Shown here: in pieces, positions 33,850 through 46,800 of the stretch | How positions within the stretch are numbered: the first letter of the stretch is position 1 | Layout: each line of letters opens with the position of its first letter | Assembly (NCBI RefSeq): GCF_001640805.2 | Contig: NC_066852.1 | Coordinates: forward strand, 6,060,194 to 6,124,193 | DNA from: Lates calcarifer | Taxonomy: Eukaryota; Chordata; Actinopteri; Centropomidae | Direction of reading: 5' to 3' | DNA length: 64,000 nt | Translations under genes and position numbers: made by a program | The notes under the pieces: model-generated | The model's input: only the letters and a program-made list of their open reading frames with translations | Told to the model about the DNA's origin: nothing | Databases searched by the model: none

Positions 33850-34015
33850 TTTCTGGATCAGGGGAATGCTGAGTATCATAATACACAATGGTTAAAATTT
33901 GGTGGATACCTCTTTAATAATGAGTAGTGGCCCTCTAAAGGTAGGGCAGTTTAGTACTATGGACTATGGGTGTGGTATAACAGCAGCAGCTTGTCAGGGT
34001 ATATTGTTGCTCTAG
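33850..34015. other. Intergenic DNA, nothing recognised
   Basis: No coding segment, RNA gene or clear repeat boundary seen between the ckm upstream region and the repeat at 34.02 kb. Confidence 0.4.
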
Positions 34016-34530
34016 GGATGGCAGTGTTGGTCTATTGGTCAGTCCACCACTTCTCAGTAACAACTGTATGGCTTGCCATGAAATTTTGCACAGACAGTGA
34101 TGGTTTTAGAGGATGAACCCAACTGACTTTGGCGAACTTCGTGATTATTTGTGATTTTAAATGAAATGTCTGAACAATTGGATGGATTGCCATAATATTT
34201 TCTACACACATTAATGTTCCCTTCTGGATGATGTGTAATCACATTTGTGATCCCTTAATGTTCAATCATGGCCTATCTTCTGGTCAAAATTTGGTTTGTG
34301 ACCAAACACATGTAAAACTAACACTCTCGTCAGCCTTTGTTGTACTTTGTTTTTAGTCCTAATTAGCAAATGTTAGCATACCAACACTCTAAAGTGAGAT
34401 GACGAGTATTGTAAATATTGTATGTAATTAGCATTGGCATGTTATCTTTGAAGCTGTGTGTATGTTAGGATGCTAATGTTAGCATCTAGCTCAAAGCACC
34501 ATTGTGCCTTACAGTATCACTAAGCCACCA
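34015..34530 (-). repeat. Dispersed teleost repeat ('gttagcat' family)
   Basis: Contains 'tggcttgccatgaaattttg', 'ggatggattgccataatatt' and 'gctaatgttagcatctagct'. The copy at 61.64-62.08 kb shares these parts in opposite orientation, and 601-725 is a small piece of the same family. No reading frame. Confidence 0.6.
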
Positions 34531-37500
34531 GCATGGCTTCAGACTTGCTAAATTCTGGCAAAATCAAATGGAATAGCATGATGTTCCTTCCAGTTTTTAA
34601 TTTGAAATATAATATCTGTAATGTAAATTAGAAAAGAACTTGGAACTAGCCTAATTTCTTTTATCTAACCCACCCAAACAGTACAAAAGCACAATTCCCT
34701 CATGAAAAGTTTGCCTCCACATTATCCTTTCACTTATGTATTTCCAATACAAGAAATATAGAGGCCACTATATTCTTGAAGAGGAATTTTGTAATTGTAA
34801 GAGGCTGCATAACCAGACTTCTTATAGTTATACTTAATCACTTCCTGACATATTGTTGTTCGGTCTGCTGTCAAAAATTGCCATAGAGATGAATCCACAT
34901 ATATCTGACACAGTACTGAATATCAAAAACATCAGAAATATATCTTTTTTACAGGACATTTGTAGTATAGCTATAAGTTGTTTTTGTGTTTACCCCCGCT
35001 ATGTTGACCTCCACTGACCTGCAGAGGAAACTACCTCAAACCAGCCATGTCACAGTCCAGCTCTAATTGATATGCCAATTATCGGACATTGAATCTTTGA
35101 TGGGAATACTGACTGTCAGATGGAATGTTGAAGATGAAAGATGATGCCATCTTTGACATGAGCTCCATTAGCTCCCTTCTTTAACACGGTACACTCTCAA
35201 ATGTCTTGCACTATTTTACCAATGCTCTGCAGCTTCTTTATACATTGTTTTAATAAAGTTTTGCCTGGAAGAATTGAAAGAAAACTGTATTGTATTAATG
35301 CAAGTTGCAGTATTGTCAGGGCTTTTGTTTTTGCTTAGGCTGATGGTTTCCACTTAAGCTGAGCTTTATTTTTGGTATTGTCATAATGCATGAATTTGTT
35401 GAGCTGAAATACTAAAGGTGATCCACAGGAACATTATCACAGGCACTGTTCCAAGAAAGGGGGCATCCCAACAAGCAACTCTGTCTGTGGGATGTCCCAG
35501 CCAACTCTGGCAGCTGACTGGTTCCCACCTGCTCTTTCCCATCCTCTGTATCATTACCACCCGCTGCCTTTACAGCCAGCACATAGAACGCTCCCCCCTC
35601 CCCAACAGATATAGCACCCAACCCTGCCGCATACTTCACTACACCTCAGACATTCTATGTCTATGCATGTATGTTCTGTAACTGTACTCATGTTGTATTC
35701 TGTTAAACTCTTTCCTCTTCTTCTGCTTTATGTGCTACCAAAGTCCTGAGATATAGGCGAGAGAAGTGTCGGCTGGTCACAGTGCCCTTGCCCTGGATTG
35801 AAACCCTGTATCCTGTTACACAGCTGTCTGCCGCCTGTTACCAAATTAGTCTGTGTGCAGGTTTCTACTATCACTCCATGTATCAATCTTTCCTTTTTCT
35901 TCATGCAGCATACAACACTCATTTTATATCAAGTACTACAAGTATATTACTGAAGTATACTGTAAATACCTGGATTTTGCATGGGAATAGATTCAATATT
36001 TTAGTAACATTTCTGGTATATATGTAAGTAATATTCACTAACCTTTATTCTCCAGAAAGACATAGTATCACCCACAAATGAGACATCAGACACTGTGGCT
36101 ACCTGCTGACATTTCACCCAGAGCAATTAGATAATGCCAGTATAGAACAGTTATGCAACAGGGCAGTGATATGATGCATCTGTTCCTCACGCTTTGCAAG
36201 ATGCTTAAACTCCCATAGGGCCACAGAAATATTCACCCATCACAGCTTGGACATATTTTGAATGAGGACAGGTCAATTGTATTTTTCTGATAAAATGGAA
36301 GGCGTGAAAGTTTTAAGATAGTTGTACATGTTAAAATATTTTGCGGACAGTAGAATGATTTGTTTTCAGTATGCACAGTGTCAGTACGCAATCCAGATTT
36401 TTCTGAAACCTTAGAGTGCTGAATTTGAACTGTTTCTGTCCTCTTACCCCTCTGAGTTTGTCAGAGGAAGTTAGAATTAGTTCAAGGCCTTGCGGGACAC
36501 TTTTTTTTTGAAACATAAACAGCTTGACCCTTGGAAAGGAATCCATGCCAACTGCACTGACCTGTGTCAGAATAGTGTGGTGTCAAGCTGCAGCTGTGTC
36601 CAGTGGTACACTCTTGAGTATTAGGTTAAATTAAATTATGTCACATTGGTCAGGAATGGTGGAGCAATTTCAATACCTCTGCCACGAGTAATGAGACTTA
36701 TCAGCAGTTCAGTCATGGAACTGTTTCAATGAAACATGGAAAAGTAACATCATGTACTTGGCAACCGAACACTGTGACGTTGCAAGCCTCTATAAATAAC
36801 ACCTTTGTGGCAGACTATATTTAAAGCTTCTCTCCCACATAAAATTCAACACCTGTCTGTAGAGAACATGCTGGCAGTTGCAGATCATACACACACAACA
36901 TACATTTTAAGGGAAAATCCTAAAAATATGTTTTCAATGTATCAGTGTGTGTGCAAATAAAAGAATATATAAATCCCTGCATAACTGCTCCAAAGAGAAC
37001 GTTTGTATGATTATTACACAGATGGTAAATTCCATAAATTGGATACTATGCAGGATCTTTTGCAGGCCTGAGACGGTGTACTTGTTGGTGGTTGGTCTTT
37101 CTCCATTGAAACTTAAACCACTAGGGTCACGTGTACATAGTATGGTCAGGGGAAGGTTATAATTATACCAGGCTTGCTGGTCCATCTGCACCCTGTCAAA
37201 CAGGAGCCCCCACCCACCCAGGACCCTGATTCAATTTCATTGAGTCAGTTCTCCATCCATCTCAGACTTGACCAGATATCTCCAAGCTTTGGCTAAACCC
37301 ACCACAAAAGGAGATCCCATTTATGTAACCTTGCATAATTATTACAGAAATTAATTCTGTTGTGCTTATTTGCTGCAAGGGAAGCTAAACAAATTACAAA
37401 GTTTCTTCAGCAGCATGATCACTAATTATCACAATGTGAACTTTGAATACACATTTTGAAACTTTGCATCAGACTAAAAACACCAAAACGCTTTGCTGTA

Positions 37501-39950
37501 AAGGAAACAGTAGGCTAAGTGAGATTAGGGATGTGGCCACCTTGTCTCTTCACCACAGTATTAACAAGTGAGTCATTCAGGTGCTGTGGCTAAACAAATA
37601 GGTATGACCCTCTCAGAGGGATTAACTGGAGCGAAATACATAAACACAATGTGCTCTAGTTAGAAAATGTTTATTTAGGTGTGACAAATATGTATCAGTG
37701 CATCTGAATGAATAAAGGGCTGGAATTCCAGAGGCTCTGAGTACAGTATGTGACCGCGGATCACTGGACATGTGATGTGACTGCAAATGACATGCTGAAC
37801 TGTGCAATGTAACATGTATCCACGCCTGGCTCAGTGCCACGACCATGGGGAAAATATATATACATATAGTGTACAAGTTTCATATTTATAGGTTTGTGCT
37901 ACACATGGTGTCTTTCACATTTATTATTTGATTCATTGTCTGCATGAACTCTTGAAAGTGACCTCTTAAAACTATACTCCAGCAATGTAGTTTTATACTT
38001 AAATAAAGTTGTGTGATTTAAAAAGATTTCAAAAGGGCTAATCAAAATCAAAGCAAGATATCCTGGTCTTCAGTGTCCTGTATGAGTCATGCTTCAAAAA
38101 CACTGAATTCTACAGTTCTAATAATACAACTTCTTTTGGTGAACTTTGACCCATGAGTCTGTGCCATTCACGAATAGCAAGCTGTCTTGACAGTGCTGAC
38201 CTTTAAGGTTGTGTTGCACCAACCTTCCTCTGTCAGATTAAATATGTGTTAAATCATTGGCCTTCTGCTTTAACCCTGCTTAAAACAGGAGACTGCTATT
38301 ATTATTAGAGAGGATTCTTCTTCATCCACTAAGAGCAGAGCTAATGTCTGTATCATCCCTCCTCTGAGAGTAGATCTGTTTGTTCAACTGCTTCATTACC
38401 TGACTGGATTAACTCATGAATTATCAGGCAGCCAGAGTTCACCTCCCACACACACTGGTCAGTAAAGCCACAGTGCACTGGGGCACAAGGGTAGATGACA
38501 GGTGTCATATGATTGTGTATGAACGTCACAAGGTGGAGATGTTATCCCAGCCTACGTGTCTCTTTGTCTGAAATGGAGAGCTTCTATGTTTTTTTCAACA
38601 CACATTATGATCAGTTGCCATGCATCACCTGTCTATATAGCACCACATGGTTAACAAGTGGCAGCTGTGATCATATTACTGTACTATAGTGTCTGTTACA
38701 TAATGTTACAGTATGCTGCCCTGCTTTTCCAGCAAAGCTTATGGCCTTAGTCAGAGAACAAACACTTTGCATTTAAATACATTACACCCGCCACTGCTTT
38801 GTGTTCAAGAGTATATATGCATTTTGGGACTATTTTACCACAGCACAGTGTTGCCCTGCAACAGCTCTTTCCTCAGACACAGTGTCTGCTTACCGCTGTT
38901 GCCTCCCTGGCTCTCTGCCAGCTATAAACCCTGCTGGCCCTGGATCTCTCTTATGTCATCGGCAGCTGAGCTATAAATTAACCTCCATGACAGAGGAAAA
39001 CATAAGTTCTATCTGCTGCTTTCAACTGATGCTCAACATCCACCTGCTTTCCTAGTGTTTAAAGAATATACAGCATTTTAGACAGTAGACAAGTGTTCAC
39101 ATAGGCTTATATAATTTATAGTCCTCCAAATGTGCAACATAAAAACATTATATTATATTATGAATAACCTCAATCTGGCCAAATAAAACTGCATTTTGTC
39201 TCAGTCAGGTCCAGTATGTCTAATATGTCTCAGCAGTTTTTTTGATAGTAGAGAGATTGGGAAATGAGAGAGGGTCCAACAGTGATTCAAACCAAGGATG
39301 TTGTGAGTATGTGGTAATGGTCAAGGTCCATGACTGATCAGCAGACAGTAAGAGTCAACCCTGCCAACTCTTAATGTAGTCTGCAGCCATCTTTATTTCT
39401 TACTTGTTTCAGTGCAGTAACAGTCCATGTTTTGTTTTTACAGTGAGAAGAGAGACAAAGTAATATGACCCCCTACATATACGGTACATGCACATACTCA
39501 GGAAACCATAAATATACACTGTGTAAGACAAACGCACACTGATGGAAGGTGTCTACAATCTACAATCTACATGAAGTTAACTCTATGTATTGCTTTGGTA
39601 TTATTGTTTCTGAACTTTCATGCTGATAAATCTCATCAATATAATTTAACTAAAAAAGTATTAGAAGGTGAAACGTCAGCTTAGGTGTGTTTTACTTCTG
39701 TGGAAATGTACCTGTCACCATCTGCTGCAGATACATTTCATATGTACAGAAATATCTCTTTTCCAGAACTTTGTTTTTGTTTGCTTGTCTTACTATGACT
39801 CAAAACACAAATAACATCCCATCCACTTCCAGCAGAGTTCTAACAACTTCCCTCTGGTTGGAGAGGTAGATCCCCTTACATATATCAGTTTATTTGATGT
39901 CCTTTTTCTGCTAAAGTGACTAAAGTTTTTCTACGTCTTAGTCTAAGTCA
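34531..39950. other. Gene-poor intergenic stretch
   Basis: No splice-linked coding exons recognised. AATAAAG followed by 'ttttgcctggaagaattg' at about 35255-35280 looks like the end of an old transcript or retrocopy. 35400-35690 carries an 87-codon open frame with a weak LINE-like flavour (QLWQLTGSHLLFP). Neither can be assigned. Confidence 0.4.
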
Positions 39951-39959
39951 TCATTTTTC

Positions 39960-40380
39960 AGCGTTGTTGCAGTGCTGAAACCCCAAAACTTAAGGCTTAG
40001 GACCAACAGACTTAAGAACTCCTTTGTCCAACATGCCATCATGCTCTACAACTCCTCACTTGGGGGAGGAGGAGATAGGGTACAGAGGACAGAGGGAAAG
40101 GAGTGGTAGTCACTTAATGTGCCATATACAGTTCTCCATATTTATTTAACTTATTTCATTCTTATTTTATTCTATTTATATTTTGTATATTTAGCTAAGA
40201 GTTTACTGTGCATAAGAGTTTACGGTGCTATTTAAAAAAAATCCTATTAAGAGTCTACTGTTTATTGTTTTATTTTTTATCCTTCTATTCTGTCTGTATA
40301 AGCTGCTGGAAACTTAATTTCCCTGATGGAATCATCCCAAAGGGATCAATAAAGTCTAGTCTAAGTCTAAGTCTCTGAAC
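39960..40380 (+). mobile_element. LINE 3' end relic
   Basis: The plus strand reads LRTNRLKNSFVQHAIMLYNSS near 39990-40060, the typical end of a fish LINE ORF2, then an AT-rich 3' UTR. It ends with 'gggatcaataaagtctagtc' and short tandem 'taagtc' units at about 40347-40373. Only the 3' end is present. Confidence 0.7.
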
Positions 40381-42349
40381 TTTTAGAGATTGTGTTGCAC
40401 ACTTTCCCTTTAGGTTCCACCATTTAGCATTTACAATGACATTTAATAACTGGTTTGGAAGTGCAATACAAAACTGCTGAAATACCCTTATAATTAATCC
40501 ACCAAAGATGTATTTGGACAGCTCAGAAGTATAAGTCTCTGTAGGATGATGTACAACTGAATGGAATGCCTTAAGAACTGTTAATGTCCAGAAGATTATT
40601 CTAGCATTTGCCTCTGTCACTGCTGCAACAAAAGCTTTTATGCTGAAAATGCAGAAGTCCCCAGCTCTAGAAAATGTACTGCATTTGTTCTGTCATTCAG
40701 GCCTTCAGACTTTAAATCTGCCTATATGTTTGCTGTATGAAGCTGAGTTGACTACTGTGTGCACCATTAATCCACAAGGTGGAGACATTTGTAAAGTATT
40801 TGCTGTGTATGTTGACATTGCTCTTCACTGTTGCTCTGTCACTTATACAGACATCCCATTTCCAACATGACTGTCAACTCAATGCAGATCAAATTCATAA
40901 GCAGGTGTCACCAATAAGATATCTATACTGAAAAAATATGACTAAAACAAATGCATCTGTAAGACATAAACTTTTCATACTCACTTAGGCCAGTAAAATA
41001 GCCTTCAGAAAAAGAGAGCAAATCAGGCACACATTTCCTCATGAACATTTCTGAAACTCCTTTTTGAATTGTCTCACTAATAGTTGGAATGAAATGCAAG
41101 AGTTGTGAAAAATTGTTTGTCTAAAATATGTATGTCCATAAGACAGGAGCTTTTCAGTCAGTTAGGTTAGTAAAGTAATCTCCAGTCAGTTAGACCAGTA
41201 AAATGATACAGCTGATAGAGACTGTACTGTCCATCATCTTTCCAATTCTCAATAGAAAATACTCACTGAAAAGATTTTCCACAAATACAGTATATAATAA
41301 AGTAACGGCTTCATAGACAAAGGATTCATAGAATGTATTAAACATATGGACATACTAAACATATGTATCAAAAGAAGAGAACACTGAAATATAAAAACAA
41401 ATATAAGCATTTCACATGAAGTCATTATGTTTTAAGTACTGCTGTAAAAGAAAAAAGGCATAGAAAAATGATAGACTGCAATGACATTATATGACATCAT
41501 AGCTGCTAAGTTTGTGGGAGTTTTCTTCTCTTGGCACACACAAGCCCTGTGGATTCAGATGTGTGTCCTCCTAGTTATACTCTAATAAATCCTGAGTTTC
41601 GTGTGCTCTGCTTGTGCCTTCATCTAAGTTAATAATGAGCTATAAACAAATTCTGGGGTCCTGTCGCTTTCATTCTGATTGATGCACTGGAGCAAATGTT
41701 CAACTGAAGAATCAGCTATTATAGTCCAACAGTCTTTCTACATGCATTGATTTAGGTTTATAGATTAAAAATAAGACACATTTCATATGAGAAATTGTTA
41801 TATAGCCACATTTCCTCATCCTTTAAGTTAATGTAGTTTTATATTTGTCATTAACTTGTGAATTTCCAATAAAACATTGATTTATAGAATATATTCTACA
41901 ACCAAATCACTAGTATCTTCCATGCTTAATTTGTTTGTGTAAAAAAACACCAGTTCTGTAGCTGACATTGACCTTTGACCCTTCCAGAAGAGAGGAAAAA
42001 GAAGAGCTTTGAAAAGAGTTTTAAAGAGCCGTGGTGTCATTATTAGTACTCTTAAGGATCTACTGAAGGTATTGGTCACAGTTAATCTGTCATATAAATG
42101 CAATATAAACAAAACATACAGTACTAAGGTTGATTTTTGTTGACTTTGCAAATGTCCAATGTTTTCCTGAAGACATGAGTCCTTCATTTTGATCCACATC
42201 AGAGGACCATAAGCCTAAAATCAACTCTGCCTGGTGAACATATACAGGCATCTAAGCAGTCCAAAGGTCAGACCATTAGTGTCTCTATAGTATTCCTGCT
42301 TTCCTGTAAAGGGGCAAAGGGCTTGGGAGAGGCAAGGCAAGGCAGGCTA
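40381..42349. other. Intergenic DNA, nothing recognised
   Basis: AT-rich, with only short open frames (for example 40620-40285 and 42199-41882 on the minus strand) that match nothing I know and lack splice context. Confidence 0.4.
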
Positions 42350-43170
42350 GTCCCTGATGTCAGAGATTTATTTTGGCCCTAAACCATCAAGTGACTTACA
42401 GACAACTGACACTATTTTTTAATCAATTCTATGACCAATACAGAGACCTGAGAACTGGTGTAATATGTTGAGCTTTCCTGGCCTTTCTTTGAACTGTAGC
42501 AGCAGCATTCTGAACAAGCTGCAGCTGCCTAAATGCTTTTTGGCAAGGCCTGAGAAAAGACTATTACAGTAGTCTAACTTCTGGTAATGAAAGGTTTTTC
42601 ATCTTGTTTATACATGTATCCTGTAATTCTTAATTCTCTAATCTTTAAAGGTGATAATGGGTAGACTTGATGCGACAGTTAAAATTTTGATCTGAGTTTA
42701 TAATAACACCAAGATTGGTTGATTGATTTTTTTAGGTTTCAAAGAAAGAGACTTGAGATGTGCTAAAACTTTCAGCCTTCCTTCTTTAGGACCAAAGACA
42801 GTTATCTCAGATTTGTCTTTGTTTAGTTGAAGGAAATTTTGACACATCCAGTCATTGATTTGGTCAATGCACAGACACAGAGTTTAGAAATATTGTCACT
42901 TGATAAGAGAGCTATAACTGAGTTTTGTATGTATAGCTGTGATAAATGGGTTTCTTCTTTTGCATAATTAGGCCAAGTGGCAGCATACAGAGGCTCAATA
43001 AGAGAGGTCCCACAACTGAGCCCTGAGGTACCTCACATGTCATGCTAGTTTACTCAGATTTGCAGTTGCAAATGGAAATAAAATAATCTGTTATTCAAAT
43101 AGGACCTGAACTAATCTAAGACAGGCGACAGTATCAAAAGCAGGACTTTTGATAGTGGACAGTTCATGCA
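42350..43170 (-). mobile_element. LINE (L2-like) reverse-transcriptase relic
   Basis: On the minus strand, broken frames give LPLGLIMQK (from the segment before the YADD active site), then PKEGRLKV-like text, then DYCNSLFSGLAKKHL and a piece corresponding to the 'ITPVLxSLHW' motif. The order fits the C-terminal half of an L2-type ORF2. Many stops, so inactive. Confidence 0.7.
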
Positions 43171-43416
43171 AATTCACAGGAAAAAAACAATTAGAGCTAG
43201 CAGACAGGCTACCCCAGCTTTATTTCTCAAGGTATATTTTGCAGAATCTGAATTATCTAACTAAAAATATTATTTGTTGATGTATTCAGATATATTATAG
43301 TTTTGTCTAATAAACTTGTACTGCCTTTGTCAGTTTTGGAATTCCATAATCAGTGATTTACAAATTCCTCTTCAATTTTCTATCACTGTTACACTAAATT
43401 TAAAGACACCAACATA

Positions 43417-43449
43417 TATTATTATTATTGTTGTTGTTGTTGTTGTTGT
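43417..43449. repeat. (ATT)n/(GTT)n microsatellite
   Basis: A compound trinucleotide run shifting from ATT to GTT, just upstream of nccrp1. Confidence 0.9.
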
Positions 43450-43464
43450 ACATGTTATTTTTAT

Positions 43465-43512
43465 CATGGACATCCATCCATCCGTTATCTATACCGCTAT
43501 CCGTAAGGGGGG
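43465..43512 (-). repeat. Fragment of 'ggatggatgg' teleost repeat
   Basis: 'catccatccatccgttatct' followed by 'ataccgct' is the reverse of the end of the repeat also seen at 47228-47310 (gtatagataatggatggatg) and 51730-51825. Short fragment. Confidence 0.6.
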
Positions 43513-43858
43513 CGCTGCTGACACTGACAGAATAACAGAATAATGGTAAATGGTGAGTGACAGCACTTATAAAGCGCTTTTCTTGTCATATCGACATATT
43601 TAATTTATTATTTGTAATATTTTGTTATTATTTATATATTTCATGTTATGACATGTATCATAAAACATATAAAATCTTCTCACTGATAACTTACAGTGCT
43701 GGCCTCTCATTATTAAACTACTGTGACTTTAAGAGGCCGGGGAGCAGAGTGCACTTCCTCGCCTGCATTGCAACACCGGGGTGTGGCGGAGACTGCACAG
43801 AACTCTGTGGAGTTCCTGGATTGTTGTAGTGTGAGACTACGCAGTACCTGGAAGCACC

Positions 43859-46800
43859 ATGTCTGCTGCTGAATGGAAGAAAAGGTGTGAGGATGAGTGG
43901 GGTCTGCAGGGCGCACCGATGCCCGACAGCCTGGACTGGAAGTCCATCTATGAAGCGAAGCCGCTCGGGAAAAATTTACTGAAGAACCCCTCCCCTCACG
44001 GTAGCACTCTGTTTTTGTAGCATGACTCATGAACTGTTTTCTTGTTAAATGTTGATCCAGACAGAGCTGTAATTTACAGTACCGATCCAGAGGAGGGTTC
44101 AGAGTTCAGTAATACAGATATACATTGGATCTGGAGTTTAATGCAGAGATGTTCAAGATTCAAGAAACTTTATTTATCCCGAGGGAAATTGCTGTGCACC
44201 AGTTGCAGTACAGAGGTGGAAAAGCAATACAGTGTGAAGAGACAGTAGGAATAAAGCTATTATAAGGAATATATAGGAATAAAGCTCATAAAATAAAGGC
44301 TAACATAAAATAAATAAACAAGTAGCTAAATGCCACAAAGATTACAGTAACGTAGGTATATACAATATGCAACAATACGAACTGTAATTTAGTAGCATAG
44401 ATGGAATAAAATAAGTACAAGAACAAGAAGTAAAGTGATAAGGTGAAAGGTTAGTGTACATTTTACTCTTTCACAATAACCTAACTAGATATGGGTGTTT
44501 CCAAGTTCTGTCTTGAGTAATAAGTGTTACTCATCCTAAGTAACACTCCCTCTGCCCCGACTAATAGATGAAGTTTAAAGCAAGACTGCACAAGATGTGA
44601 AAAATCCTGATCCTCAGGAAGTTACTGTTGTCATCTCTGTTCTTGTTTTAGTTTGTATGTTCAGTATTTCTAATGATTGGCTTAATGCAGCCTTATCTGT
44701 TAAAGTAAACCACACTTCTGTGACACACACAGTGTGATGGAACATCAGCCACCTGTCTGCTTGTTATATTATCAGTATAAGAACAGTACATCCAATGGAG
44801 AATATTTCCGAGATTCAAAATGTTTACAGTAAAAAGTGACATACGATGAAGGTGACCTGATGATGATATAAGGCTTCTCAGAAACTGAAGTGATTGTTAA
44901 GGCTTTATTTATTAAATTTCTCACAAAAGCTGTAATTATACACGACCAGTCAAAAGTTTGGACACACCCTCTAATTCAGTTTTTCTTTATTTTCATTATT
45001 TTCTACATTGCAGATTAATACTGAGGACATAAACATAATATACGGAATTATGTCGTAAACAAAATAAAAAGTGTTAAACATACCAGAATATGTTTTATAT
45101 TTTAGATTCTTCAAAGTAGCCACCTTTTGCTTTAATGACAGCTCAGAAAATAATAAAAATGAAGAAAAAACACTGAATGAGAAGGTGTGTCCAGATGTTT
45201 GACTGGTAGTGTACATGTATTTATTATTTTAGAAAATACTAGTTCAGTCAAATTGCAGCAAACAGTTGTTATAGAAGAAATACTGACAACTACAACTGCT
45301 ATTGCTTAAGTATTGTTTCTTACCAAGGCCACTGGACTGGAACACTGTCATTTTTTCAACTATAATGATCACTGCATTTGCTTAAGAAAAAAAATGCTAT
45401 TTGACAGTTGTTGATCTGTCTGTCTCAAACTGACAATGAGAGTTGCATGAGCTACTGACTAATATTTAAAGTGTGTGTTTTTTGCTCAGAGGCACACCCA
45501 GCGACCCTGTCAGAAAGATGAATTCTTTGGCTTTGAGATATTCACAGTGGGATTACGGTGGCTTCAGTAGGTGTGGCGCCTTTACAAGTCGTCCTTATGT
45601 CTTATTCCTGACACAGGACTGAGTAAGGACACCCCTCCTCCTGAACCTGACCTGCTTGAAGAGCCAGATCATGGACCTCCACGTTTTCAACCTGATGGTG
45701 AGAGACACAAGTGATCAGCAGGTTTAGCCCCAAATAAAAACAAAGAAAACAGTTGTATAGCTAATCCCTCAATTCACAGGTGACTTCACTGGCTGGACCA
45801 CAAGCACAGAAATCCTCCCTTATGATACGAGTGGTATCCCAGAGGGTGTTGTGGTCTGTCATTTGCCTCAGTACAGGTGGGTGCTACTGAGGATCAAATA
45901 TTTACCATACAGCTGGTTATAACAGGGATTACCAGTAAGCATATACTACCAGCTACAGAATGACAGGTTATAATTGGCACATATAAAGCCAGTACAACTT
46001 TTAAAAAGTTCACTCTGAATTCTGAGCGTGTTATAAATGTGACTCTTCTCTGTACTCTAATGTCTTCAGCTGGTTCTCCATGGAGCAGGTTGTGGACCTG
46101 AAGGCAGAGGGACTATGGGAAGAGCTGCTGGATGAATTTCAGCCTGAAATAGTCATCCAAGACTGGTGGGTTAATAAACACCCCCACACTCCTCCCACCT
46201 CTATGCCATTATAACAGACCATGTGTGATTACTTATCACAGTGGCCTTATCAGCTTGGTTGGGTCACATATAGATGACACAGTGCAAGTTTCAGTCTGTG
46301 TGTTTCTATATGTGTCATATACGTCTGTACTGTAAATGATAGTGTGCATAGACTGGTGTCACGGCATTAAGTTTGTGTTTGTAGGTATAATATCCAGAAA
46401 ATAGCATTATGGTTTGGATTGTAGAAAAATGACCTGCCCTTTACTACTTTAGCTATTTTAGCTTATGCAAAGTGTTCATAGTCAGTAAAGCTGTATATAA
46501 TCTAATGGGACTAGAAACACTTTTTCATGTGTAATAGAATTCCAACAAGCTGAAATGAGACAATCAGAACTTCATATAACTGTCCTCTGTGGAAACAAAG
46601 AAGTAAATATTGGCTTTTACTGGTTGTTATATATATGTGTGTATATATATATATATATAGCAGTACAACAATGCACATCACTTATAATCACTTTTTGTTA
46701 AGGCTTTATTGCACAGGCACACCTATAGATGCTATAGACTACTTATCTGTAGACAGTATCTCACATTTCTGCATGTTGGGCTGATGTGCTGATGTCCTGA

